The notes beneath the pieces were generated by a model that was not told the DNA's origin, made no database searches, and saw only the letters and a program-made list of their open reading frames with translations. The position numbers and the translations under genes were made by a program. Shown piece after piece: positions 35,066-45,232 of a stretch of DNA of 64,000 bases (position 1 is its first letter; the number at the start of each line of letters is the position of its first letter). Source of the stretch: Hedera helix (lineage: Eukaryota > Streptophyta > Magnoliopsida > Apiales > Araliaceae); NCBI GenBank assembly GCA_947179155.2, contig OX359283.1, positions 12,388,847-12,452,846 on the forward strand. Reading direction: 5' to 3'.

Positions 35066-35073
35066 AAAACTTG

Positions 35074-37233
35074 TGTCGACGCCGGGATTTTGGTCGTTTC
35101 GTATTTTAATAATTAAAAGCCCCTTTCCAATTTTAGCCTTGGCATTAAGATGTGACTTTTGAAAAGGGTCGGCTTAGTGTCGACGGGGTTTTGAAATGTC
35201 GAATTTTTATGAGCCAATTGACCAGAGTCGCCAGTTGGTATATTTGAAATGGATGTACCAACTCATCCGAATTTTGTTTTCGTAATCATGATGGCTCATA
35301 TGTGACTCCGATTCAATTGGTCCGCAAACCGAGATTCATGGAGTTCGGGGGCTTGCTTAAGCGAGGGGAAGGTGTTAGGCACCCCCCGACTTCCGTGAAA
35401 TACGGTTACCGCAATCTCGATGTTTTCCTATCCTTTTAAATCTTAAAATGTGTGTGTTACTTGTGTGTACGTGCGTGCCTAGGTGATGCTTGTGGTGACT
35501 TTTTGCATAAAAGTTGCTTTGATTTTATATGGCAAATGTGTTTTGTCGGGAAAGCGTTTAGACGACTTTTGACCCACATTACGAGGCTTCGCTTTTTATA
35601 AGAAAGATTGATTTTAATTTCGAAAACGTTGAGGGTTTTTTATTAGATGTCATTTTAGAAAACAATAGTTTTAAACTTTTGTCAAATAGGAATCGAGACT
35701 ATACATTGCCTTCTAACAGTTAATATAAATAAAATGAGGGCAACTTCTAGAACTCTTTAACCCTATGCACAAAGTTTAATGAAAACGTTTATTTATTTTT
35801 TTACGAAAACATCTTTTATGACATTTTAAAAACCAAATGTAGCATTTTCGTCAAACAAGGATCAACGTTTCGCCAAAACTCTTAATTTTATAACCTCGTG
35901 TGTCTAATATCCTAATTTGATCACTTTTACAAAATCTTCGTTATTTGTCTTATTTTGAAAACCATTGTGGTGTCGTAAATTAAAACAAACATCCCAAAAC
36001 GTGTCGGGGCTATCCACGGGCATGTGAGCCATCCGGACAACCCCAAACACCCACAATCACATACTTTATTATTACGGGGCCTTAACCCGATCCCGATTCG
36101 GTATCGCTTTAAGGCCCAATATTACATTTACACAACCACGAATCCCATATGATGATTGCATATACCAAAATTGTCCATCATCGGGATTTGACCACGAGGA
36201 TCTCCTCCCTAGGCTCACATTCACCCAAATCGTTGCACAACCAACACTAAACCAAATCTAACGAGATTTAACATTGCTATCACATTACATAACCCAAATA
36301 TCAACAACTCAACACTACGCATTACTTATAACCATAACGAACGAAAAATCATCATACGGATATCATCGGGGCGTTAGGAGGAATTATGTTCCGATGGAAC
36401 CCTCGCTAACGACACCTAATCCACGGATCATCGCCATTACAACAACAACTATATCAAATAACCAATCACAATGCTACATTAACAATACAAGCCATATAAA
36501 CTCAAACAAAAAAAATCCTTTTCACCTTGCAAAATGCCGACTCAAGCTTCTATATCACAAAATAGATTACACCACAAGATTACTAACCAATGAACACAAC
36601 AAATGGGATATGTTGCTTGAATCTAACAAACAAAATTCGACCTCTCTCTCTCTCCCCCGCGATCTCTCTCTCTCCTCTTTTCTTTTCTTTTTTTTTCTCC
36701 TTCCTCTCTCGGGTGGAAGAAATGGCGATCTATACTGGTTCAGCAGGCAGCCGCAGATGCATCTGCGGCTGCCTGCTGTGGCCGTCTCCTCGGCTGCCGC
36801 GTGCCGCCCTCGAGCCGCGCGAAAGTCTTTTTATCGGCGGCCGCGATTGCATTCGCGGCTGTCCGGCTCATTTTTCTCGAATTTCGTGCCACGCGGTACT
36901 AATTCGCCAATTTCTGCTGTATTATTTTGGAATGCTGTTCCTTGATACATGAATCAATTTTGGGAATGGTTTCCCGGCATCGAGACCCCACCCTAATGCT
37001 GTAATTGCCGTGGTCCTTGGCCTTCTTTGGCGATCGCATCGGGCTTTGTCTGGATTGCCCGTAGGTCTCGCCTCAGATGACTCAATTCTCATTTTGCGTT
37101 TGACAGCCTTGATCGTAAGCCGTGGTGGGAACTGCGTTTTGGCGCCCATCTCTCCTTTTCGTATGTTGGGTCAATTGACGATTTTGCCCTCCTGTCAGGG
37201 TTAGTATACAAGTGCAAAATTTGGGTGTCTACA
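35074..37233 (-). repeat. 3' LTR of element B (2160 bp)
   Basis: Boundaries from comparison with 50710-63189 and from the target duplication. It differs from the 5' LTR only at scattered positions. It contains the 38-bp palindrome (36741-36778), a CT-rich tract (36635-36715) and the GCGGCCGCGATTGCATTCGC stretch near 36838. The ORFs at 36274-36952 are not genes. Confidence 0.92.
36741..36778. repeat. 38-bp perfect palindrome in the LTR of element B
   Basis: CAGCAGGCAGCCGCAGATG followed by its exact reverse complement. It could fold as a 19-bp hairpin in DNA or RNA. Confidence 0.95.
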
Positions 37234-37249
37234 GCTGCCCCTCTTTATC
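37234..37249 (-). promoter_or_regulatory. Polypurine tract of element B
   Basis: On the - strand GATAAAGAGGGGCAGC abuts the 3' LTR; same as in element A. Confidence 0.85.
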
Positions 37250-37448
37250 ATGTCTATGGAATGAAATATGAAATGGACATGATAAAGAAGTAGGCACCTG
37301 ATGCACAGGAAAGACAGTATGTGTTTTATCGATGCAATGCATATGTTGAGATAATGCAAATGCCGCACTTGACATGATCGTGTAGGGGTCGATTCGAATT
37401 TCACGAATGGATGTTGCTTGGGTTTCGTATCCGACGGTCATTCTTGGA

Positions 37449-38066
37449 TTGGTCAGGTATCGTCTCTGACGTGTCACTTTTCAATTGGTCAGGTATTGGA
37501 TTTGACGGGTCGTTTTTCAATTGGTCAGGTACCGTTTCTGACTGGTCGTTTTTTGAAATGGTCAGGTATCGTTTCTGACTTGTCGTTTTTGAAATGGTCA
37601 GGTATCGTATCTGACGGTCGTTTTTCAATTGGTCAGGTCTCGTATCTGACGGGTCATTTTTCAATGGGTCAGGTGTCGTATCTGACGGGTCGTTTTTCAT
37701 TTGGTCAGGTGTCGTATCTGACGGGTCGTTTTTCAATTGGTCAGGTGTCGTATCTGACGGGTCGTTTTTCAATTGGTCAGGTGTCGTATCTGACGTGTCG
37801 TTTTTCAATTGGTCAGGTATCGTATCTGACGGGTCGTTTTTCAATTGGTCAGGTATCGTATCTGACGGGTCGTTTTTCAATGGGTCAGGTGTCGTATCTG
37901 ACGGGTCGTTTTTCAATTGGTCAGGTGTCGTATCTGACGGGTCGTTTTTCAATTGGTCAGGTGTCGTATCTAACGGGTCGTTTTTCAATTGGTCAGGTGT
38001 CGTATCTGACGGGTCGTTTTTCAATTGGTCAGGTATCATATCTGACGGGTCGTTTTTTAATTGGGT
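37449..38066. repeat. Tandem repeat, 36-bp unit, about 17 copies (element B)
   Basis: Unit contains GGTCAGGTGTCGTATCTGAC followed by GGGTCGTTTTTCAATT; CAGGT-TCGTATCTGAC alternates GTG and GTA. Inner copies are nearly identical, outer ones more diverged. As 36 is a multiple of 3, long spurious ORFs appear on both strands (37401-38116). Homologous to 5795-6290 in element A. Confidence 0.95.
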
Positions 38067-38075
38067 CAGGTATTT

Positions 38076-38816
38076 CTAAAATCTTATATCTTAACATGGG
38101 ACTCGTTGCAGGCTGACTCGGGTAGCAAAAGGGAGGCAAAAATGGTCACCGAGACCAGCCGCAGATCCATCTGCGGCCAGCCGCAGATACATCTGCGGCT
38201 GGGATCGGTCCCTACTTCCGATCGCGACCCCCACTTTCTTTTCACTTTTTCGCTGTCCCCTTCTCTCGTTTTCGGTTCTCCTCGTCCCCTACCCGGCTTT
38301 TTCGTCTTTTGGACATCTTTTGGCCAAATCTGCTCCGATTAAAACACTCTACGCACTTTGGGTAACGTTTTAACTCCGTTTTCTTTTATTTCTGCTTTCA
38401 TTTGACTATGTATTTACTTGTTTAAATATTTTAATCTTAGTAATGCATGCCTATATGAGATAATGGGGTTAGCCGTAGCATACATAAACAAATGGGTCTT
38501 GCAGTCATGCTTTATTTACCTTGAAAAACTCATGATTTCAGTCATTTCATGCTCATGGTGCATTATTCTCACTTGTATTTGGGATTTGTTGGTTGCCTGA
38601 TTTGATTAAACATGCCGGATCGTGCATGGGATGTCCATTTTACAAACGAAACTCTGCCGAAATTTCGGGAAATCTAGCGCACCCTTAGGGATTTATTCAT
38701 GCACTTTCATTTCATAAACATGTCATGCTGCCCTATGATTTTTAGCAATATGTAATAAGATTTTTGAAAGATAACGAGCTAAGGATGTACCTCCTTTTCG
38801 TGATGCCGTTTCAGCC
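38076..38816 (+). promoter_or_regulatory. Putative promoter and 5' leader of the antisense gene pair (element B)
   Basis: Sits between the tandem repeat and the ATG at 38817. It has two imperfect copies of the GATGCATC palindrome (38156-38201), then C/T-rich blocks (38225-38300). A donor-like GGGTAACG (intron would start 38362) and an acceptor-like GCCGTTTCAG ending at 38814, two bases before the ATG, suggest a ~453-bp 5' UTR intron; element A keeps both sites. The promoter role is inferred from position. Confidence 0.45.
38156..38201. repeat. Two imperfect palindromes upstream of antisense gene a
   Basis: Copies at 38156-38179 (GCAGATCCATCTGC core) and 38178-38201 (GCAGATACATCTGC core), each one change from the perfect palindrome found in the LTR. 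Confidence 0.9.
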
Positions 38817-40779
38817 ATGGATCCTGATGCTCCCAGTGGCTCCGCAGTGCCCCGGGTGGCGGGTGTCCGACGTCGCAGAGCGGCCACCCCAGCTCCAGCT
38901 CCCGTTCTGACCCGTCATTCCCGTAGATTGGCGGAGTCTATCCTTCGCCCCGTTCAGCCGGATGTTGACGAGGATGCCCCAGCCGAGGCAGAGGCGGGCC
39001 CTTCGGGCACAGCGGCTCCTCCCCCCATGCGTCGGACCTTACCAGGGGCCCGTGCCAGGATACCTGATCTGCTCGGTCCGGTTCTCAGTAGTCATCCCTC
39101 AGCCTACCTGGCGGCTAACGAGGTATATCCGTCGTTTAAGTTCATTCAAATCCGTATGGTTACCATGCCTGACTTTTGATGGTTGTCTCAGGTTCCTGAG
39201 TTTACCCAGCCTCGGGGCAACTGGTTTAGCATCTACACTCTCTATCATGCATTGCATTCCGACTATAGGGGGATGGTTGATTCTTGGGGTTTCAGACATT
39301 TCTTCACCATTGCCCCTCGCCGGTGTCCGTGGGGTTATATGAGGGCTCTAGCGGAGCGCTGGTTCCACTATACACAGTCGCTTCATCTTCTTGACTGTGA
39401 GCTAGTGTTGACCCCTCTCGACTGGCGTTATATCACCGGGGTGGAGTTTTCTGGACCTCGGGTCCCTCTGGAGACTGACATTACCACCGCCGCTGTTCGA
39501 TCCCTGTTGGGATACTCTCCCCATGATAAGGTCTTTAAGGCCCGCAGCATTCGATCGGGAGCCCTGGCTGTAGATGCCATTGGAGGGGTCCTCTCCGAGC
39601 CATTCCCGGAGGACCGGTCTGTTCGTGATTTTCTGCCCCGCCGTCTGTTTCTGACCATTATGAGGGGCTGTTTTCTGGGGAACAACTCCTCGACTATCCA
39701 TTTCAGCATCGTCGGAGCCACCAGGGATGTTGACCGGATCGGGGATTACGATTGGGGCTCTTTCACCTTCGCATACTTCCTACAGGGTCTTCGTCTCCGC
39801 TCAGAGGGACAGACCGATGCCTGGCTCGGCTTCTACCCCTTCCTGCTAGTAGGTCCCTTTTTATCATATAGTTCTCGTTTCGTTCCATTTCTTTGTTCCT
39901 TCCTGTTACTTATGGCTTTTCTGTTTTGTTTGACAGTTCTGGGCTTACGAGAGACTACCCTGCTTGCGGCCCGTTACTACCCTCGGCCCGGAGACTTATC
40001 CCAGGGGTCGTAGATGGCATCATAGTACTCTCGAGGAGACCCTAGTGTCCGATAGCTTTGCTCATTGTCGGCTGCAGTTAGAGCTGATCTCGTCCGCGGA
40101 TGTGACCTGGGTTCCTTACACGGCGGATCATTTGGCGGCTGGCCTGGCTGGGGGTTATGCCGCGGATCTGGAGCATGCCTTGTCCACTCGTCGTATTCCT
40201 TTTCTGACCTACGGTGGATGGGAGTTGTATCTAGGGGAGCGCGCCATCAGATGTGTGACGGGTGAGGCTCGTATCCCTCTTGCCCCTCCCTCAGAGAGAG
40301 CTTGGTTTGCGGATGCCCACCTTCCAGAGGCCCTGATGGCCGGGGAGGACGGATATATGCTTTCCGTCGGTCCTCATACGAGCGAGAGCTTCAGTGCCTG
40401 GTGGAGACCCCGCACTATCGGTCCTCAGACCCGAGCTACCTTCTTCCTCGGAGACCTGGTTCACGGGTCGGTGATGATGGCAGATTGGATGGAGTGCGTC
40501 CGTGTCCCCACCCATTCGGACCAGATTGCTTCCCTCACTCGGAGGGTGGATCAGTTATCTCTCTTCGTTCGGAGCTTGGGCCGAGATCCAGAGGAGGCTT
40601 ATGCTGCAGACCCGCAGGGATCTGATTTTGGCGCGGGCCTCGGCACATCGGATGCCCCAGTTCTGCCTTATTCCTGCCCAGACCTTAATTTTGAGGATGA
40701 GGTTGCCCTTCCCCAGGACTTGCCTGCAGATCAGTTTGACGATGACACCTTCATTGATGGCATAGATTTCACTGATTAG
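38817..40779 (+). CDS. Antisense gene a: spliced plant-mobile-domain-like protein (about 601 aa)
   Basis: Three phase-0 exons with GT/AG borders: 38817-39122 (GAG|GTATAT), 39192-39848 (acceptor TCTCAG, donor CTA|GTAGGT) and 39937-40779 (acceptor TTGACAG). Exon 1 is a short basic, Pro/Ala-rich start (VRRRRAATPAPAP). Exon 2 carries YRGMVDSWGFRHFF and ALAERWFHYTQSLHLLDCEL followed by LTPLDWRYITGVEFSG, laid out like the plant mobile domain (PMD) of MAIN/MAIL proteins. Exon 3 opens FWAYERLPCLRPVTTLGPET and has TWVPYTADHL, typical PMD C-terminal segments, then an acidic tail. No stop interrupts the spliced frame. It is on the strand opposite to gag-pol. Its function is unknown; related PMDs occur in host silencing factors and in transposons. 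Exon borders are predictions by eye supported by equal lengths in element A. Confidence 0.75.
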
Positions 40780-40994
40780 ACTTTGATAGGCTAGGATCTC
40801 TGTATTTAAACCTGCTCGTTTTACTATCATTTCACATTTCATGTATTATGTACAGACTTATTTCATTTTATGCACAATCATTTACTTTTGATGCTCCGTT
40901 CATTCCATCATAGCCTGTATGATGCATGATTTATTATATATATGGATAAATAAAATTTGACCCCTGTATAGTCTTTTGATACTGCTTTTTACAG
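40780..40994 (+). other. Spacer between antisense genes a and b
   Basis: AT-rich. A TTATATATATGGATAAATA stretch at about 40932-40951 could be a TATA box for gene b. TGCTTTTTACAG ends at 40994, directly before the gene b ATG, and would work as a splice acceptor. Either an own promoter or splicing from the gene a leader could deliver gene b. Confidence 0.45.
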
Positions 40995-42638
40995 ATGTCC
41001 TCTATAGATGTGGTTCGCGTGGGCCTTCACGCTCCCTCAGGGATCATTGGCCTGTTCCTTTCGTGGCTGGATAGTTTGCTACCCTCCGACCGAATCATTG
41101 CAGATGGTCTTCTGGGAAACTCCTTTTCTCTTTTATCATTCCAGGTACCGCCGGACTTTGTTGACGGCATTCTTAGTTGCTGGGTCCCTGACATACATGA
41201 TTTCAGGTTTGGGATGGAGTATCTGACCCCCACACTTGAGGAGTATGCTCGCTTCACCGGCTTATCCGTGGATGGTCCTTGTGCACGGGTTACCTCTGGC
41301 CATATACGCCGCCAGTTCCTGACTTTCACAGGCTTGCGGAGGACAGCCCTGCTATCTGTGACCTCCTCGAGCCACCTTGTTCCTCTATCCTTCCTGGTTG
41401 ACAGATTTGGCTCGGTGGATAGCTTCTCTCGATTCCCCAGTGATTTTTCAGTATCTGAGGAGCGCTGGGGCGCTTTGAGAGTGGATGTTTTGATGGCTTG
41501 TGTCATATCAGCCCTGTACATGCCCGCAGGGGACGCCCTCCTGGATATGCGGGTTATCGTAGCGGTTCAGGCTCTTCAGGAGGATCATACTATCCTTCCC
41601 ATGATACTTGCCGAGACTTACCTATCGGCCTCGTACTGCCATTCCTTCTCTGGTCGCATATTCAAGGGAAGCTCTACTTTGCTGTACGTATGGTTCATGA
41701 GCCACCTCAGACCCATCGGGCAGTTTCGTCGACACGGGTTCTGTTTCAGCCACAGCCTGGCCATGCAGTTCTCTTTCCGTCCCCGGCGATGCACGGATAC
41801 AGCTTCATGGAGGGGGTTCTTATCGGCCATTGAGGAACCTTTCCATCTTCTGATCTATTCGGGTTATTGCTCCTTCCAGAGTTTCCTGACTCATGTGCCA
41901 CCCTTTGATTTCCTCCCTCTCCTTGGCTTGAGGGGGGTGACGACTTATCATCCCTTAGCGGTCATGGGGCAGTTTGACCAGATGCAGGATCTCCATCTTT
42001 TTACGGGAGTTGCTGACTACCGATTTCTCATATCGCCTCAGACAGAGAGGGAGTTGCTGAGGGTATACGATCTTTGGTCACATAGGGTCGCGGCCGAGTT
42101 TGGGGATAGTAACCCCGGTCAGACACCCGATTATCTGTTATGGTTGCAAGGAGATTCTGAGATGGCCGACTTTGATCCGACTGGGGTATTGGGTGGTTCT
42201 CGAGGACTTTTCCCTGGTGAGACCAGTTCAGATGCGGTCATTCCTACGGAGCTTTCCGGATTAGCGCCCAGGTCTGGGGTTGAGGAGGTTTCTGCTTCGG
42301 TACATGTCCCTTCCCTTGATTTGGCGGATCGGACCCAGAGATTAATGATTGAGGGTACCCGGCTCCGGTCTTCCTTGAGTGCCACCGAGATTGAGAGGGA
42401 TACCGCGCACGCGGAGCGGGATGCTGCCGTACTAGCTTGTGATGTCGCCCTCTCTGCCAGAGATAGTGTTATCGAGCAGGTCAGATTTGTCATGGAGGGC
42501 CATTCTGCGACTGTTACCAGCGCTGCTGCTCTTCTGACTCGGATCGACATGATGGGACAGCAGATTGCGGGTGAGCCGGAGGTTCATGATGCCCCGACTA
42601 TTCTGTCTATCCTGCTCCAGCTGGTCTCCGACCTGTAG
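40995..42638 (+). CDS. Antisense gene b: DUF7745-like protein with coiled-coil tail (547 aa)
   Basis: Uninterrupted single-exon ORF, MSSIDVVRVGLHAPSG to VSDL-stop. Residues about 70-95 hold LTPTLEEYARFTGLSVDG and residues about 295-315 hold PLLGLRGVTTYHPLAVMGQF; both patterns and their spacing resemble plant DUF7745 proteins, which often accompany transposons. Residues about 440-545 (DRTQRLMIEGTRLRSS..., IERDTAHAERDAA) are likely coiled coil, so dimerisation is plausible. The element A copy is the same length with a single stop. It starts 215 bp after gene a, same strand, and converges with pol. Biochemical function unknown. The open frame contrasts with the broken pol of the same element. 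Confidence 0.8.
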   Translation: MSSIDVVRVGLHAPSGIIGLFLSWLDSLLPSDRIIADGLLGNSFSLLSFQVPPDFVDGILSCWVPDIHDFRFGMEYLTPTLEEYARFTGLSVDGPCARVTSGHIRRQFLTFTGLRRTALLSVTSSSHLVPLSFLVDRFGSVDSFSRFPSDFSVSEERWGALRVDVLMACVISALYMPAGDALLDMRVIVAVQALQEDHTILPMILAETYLSASYCHSFSGRIFKGSSTLLYVWFMSHLRPIGQFRRHGFCFSHSLAMQFSFRPRRCTDTASWRGFLSAIEEPFHLLIYSGYCSFQSFLTHVPPFDFLPLLGLRGVTTYHPLAVMGQFDQMQDLHLFTGVADYRFLISPQTERELLRVYDLWSHRVAAEFGDSNPGQTPDYLLWLQGDSEMADFDPTGVLGGSRGLFPGETSSDAVIPTELSGLAPRSGVEEVSASVHVPSLDLADRTQRLMIEGTRLRSSLSATEIERDTAHAERDAAVLACDVALSARDSVIEQVRFVMEGHSATVTSAAALLTRIDMMGQQIAGEPEVHDAPTILSILLQLVSDL

Positions 42639-43150
42639 ATGATTTTATTTCCTGCACGGACTATGTCAGATTCATCACTTTTATTTAGAAGACAGACTTG
42701 TAATCAAAATGTTTTGTATATATAGAGAAATATTTATGGTTTTAGTCATTTCCCTTTTTGATGCATCGTCGCCCTTCATTGGATCCTCATTTTATCCAGC
42801 CGATTATGATTTCGATATATCGCCTTATTTCTCTCCTTAAGTCTTGATTGGAACTCCACAGATATTGCCGCGTGCCCCCTTTGATTTCATCGAAGCGAGT
42901 CTCGGACTTTGGGCTAATTATGTGGCTAGGTTTGGGGAAGACTCGGAATGTATTTGTCAAAGTAGGGTTTCGGGGTTTTTCTGGAAATGGGTTTGGTACA
43001 GGGACAAGGTTTATTATTTTGTATAGAACGGACCGCGCCATGATGGCTGCCTACGTACTCCCACAAGGTCAGGAGATCAGGTCCTACGTAGTTCGAGTTA
43101 CAAGGGAGATATAAATTTTATTTTATTTTATTTTATTTTTTTTATTTTTT
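42639..43150. other. Convergent 3' region between antisense gene b and pol
   Basis: Non-coding. T-rich run at 43111-43153 directly behind the integrase stop (- strand). Corresponds to 745-1244 of element A. Probable place of both polyadenylation sites. Confidence 0.5.
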
Positions 43151-44128
43151 TTAAGCATAGAACCGTTTCACAGAGTCAGAATTCAGGGGCTGCGGAAATA
43201 CCTCGCCATCCATTTCTTGTAGGATGAGGGCCCCTCCAGATAGGACTTTCTTGATCACAAAGGGTCCTTCCCAATTTGGACCGAATTTCCCCTTGGCTTC
43301 GTCTCGACAGGGCATGACCCTCTTTAGCACTAAATCATTTTCCTTAAACTTTCGGGACCGTATCTTTTTGTCGTACGATCGAGAAATGCGTTGCTGGTAC
43401 AACTGACCGTGTAATATAGCCTCCACTCTTCTCTCATCTATCAAGGCTAACTGGTCGTATCGACTTTGTATCCAATCCTCCTCGTCAATCCGAGCATCGA
43501 GCAAAATTCGGAGGGATGTCATCTCCATCTCTACTGGCAAAACGGCCTCCATCCCATATAGCAAGGCGTAAGGGGTTGCCCCTGTAGACGTACGAACTGA
43601 TGTCCGATATGCAAACAGTGTGAGGGGTAGCAAGTCCGGCCATCCCCGATGATTGGCAGACATTCTCGCCATAATTCTCTTTATATTCTTATTCGCCGCC
43701 TCCACGGCCCCATTCATTTTGGGCCTGTAAATGACAGAATTGAGATGCTTGATGTTGAATTGGGCGCACAATTCTTTCATAAGGGCATTGTTCAGATTCT
43801 TGGCATTGTCGGACACCAAGATTTCAGGCTGTCCGTACCGGCAAATGATATTGTTCCTGATGAAACTGACTATAACTTCCTGCGTTACTTTGGGAAAAGA
43901 AGCTGCCTCCACCCATTTAGTGAAATAGTCAATCATGACAAAAATGAACCGGTGGTCGTTGCTCGCTTTGGGCTCCACGGGCCCGATAACATCCATACCC
44001 CACATGGAGAACGGCCAAGGGGAAGTCATACAATGCAGTTCATTAGGAGGTGCATGCATCACATTACCGTGTGCTTGGCATTGGAAACATCGCTTGACAT
44101 GATCGTCACAATCAGCCTTAAGTGATAG
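43151..44128 (-). pseudogene. Integrase of element B pol, cut off by an upstream stop
   Basis: Open from just after a TAG (44129-44131) to the pol stop at 43151. The zinc finger is split: its HGGVCGPH half lies before the TAG and its CFQC half after. The catalytic core has GMDVIGPVEP (first Asp), VSDNAKNLN (second Asp) and, 35 residues on, the Glu of NGAVEAANKN. The DNA-binding C-terminus ends LNSDSVKRFYA. The core itself looks intact but cannot be translated from the pol message past the TAG, which replaces the Trp usual at this place. Confidence 0.88.
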
Positions 44129-45232
44129 CTAGTAGTGCCCCGTTCTCAGAATTTTCTTGGCCAACATTGGTCCACTCATATGCGGCCCACATACTCCACC
44201 GTGCACTTCGCCCATGATTTTCTGTGCGTGAGTCTCGTCTACACATCGCAATAATCCCAAACCTACATCCCTCTTATACAGGGAGTCTCCGCTTAAATAG
44301 AATTTCATCGCCATCTTCTGGATTCTCTGCCTTTCCGTTCGGTTTGCTTGGTCGGGGAGAGATCTATCCCTCAAGTATTTCTGAATGTCGTGATACCAGG
44401 GCTGATTTGGTTGAGCCACATCTTCTGACAACTCCGATATGTATTCTTCGTAAGCGCGGGCATTTTGTACTGTTATTTCAACCTGTGGAGTGGCTTTGCC
44501 TTTGAGTACGTGGACTAACGAAACCAGGGTGGCCAATGCATCGGCAAAGTCATTCCGCCCCGTGGGAATATGTCGGAAAGCTATGTCTTCAAATTCTTGC
44601 ATTAATCGGATCACACACCGGTGGTAGGGGAGTAACCGAAGCTCCTTAGTGCCATATACCCCTGTTGTCTGTCTAATTACCAACTCTGAATCCCCGAATA
44701 CGGCTAATCTTTCCACTCCCATATTGCGGGCGAATCTCAGTCCCAATATACATCCTTCGTATTCAGCCGTATTGTTTGAGTTACTGAATTTTAATTTGGT
44801 GAGCACAGGGTATTGCTCGCCCGTAATGGAGACCAGGACCGCTCCAGCCCCAGCCCCTTCAGCATTCATGGCACCGTCGAAATACATTTTCCAAAACTGC
44901 CCTTCGTCATCACACCTCGCCTGCTGGACCCACAGTATGTCTTCACCCGGTAGGAAAGTCTCTAAAGGCTCCATCCCCCCTGTCGGCATCTCTGATAATT
45001 GATCTGCAATTCCCTGCCCCTTCATGGCTTTCTGGGTAACATACAGGATGTCAAATTGCTGGAGGATTAACTGCCACCTCGACAATCGACAATTCAGCAT
45101 TGGTCTCTCAAATATATACTTCAAGGGGTCGATCCGCGAGATCAAATAGGTAGTGTGTCCATGGAGGTAATGCTGTAACCTCATAACAGCCCAGGCCAAG
45201 GCGCAACATGTTCTCTCGATCGGCGTGTAATT
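44129..45232 (-). pseudogene. Dual RNase H region of element B pol
   Basis: The first part (MAWAVMRLQHYLHGH...DILYVTQKAMKGQG) is the end of the original gypsy RNase H. Its first catalytic segment, still in the preceding ORF, reads LYISVNDMAMG where LYTDAS is usual, so it has lost the Asp. A second RNase H follows with all four acidic positions: YFDGAMN, NNTAEYEG, VFGDSELV and NDFADALATL. This second, archaeal-type-like RNase H is a known mark of the Tat lineage. The region is bounded by two TAG codons (45233-45235 and 44129-44131). Confidence 0.85.

Noticed and set aside
36274..36952. ORFs of 223 and 120 codons in the LTR of element B (also at 51910-52586, and 6724-7129 in A)
   Set aside because: They lie inside LTRs, overlap in different frames, change between copies and read through microsatellites; no known family.
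37401..38116. Long ORFs on both strands (212 and 232 codons)
   Set aside because: Produced by the 36-bp tandem repeat, whose unit is a multiple of three; both strands and several frames are open at once and the proteins are simple repeats.
38817..42638. Host gene caught between two retrotransposons
   Set aside because: The same two genes in the same place and orientation are found in element A, so they belong to the element.
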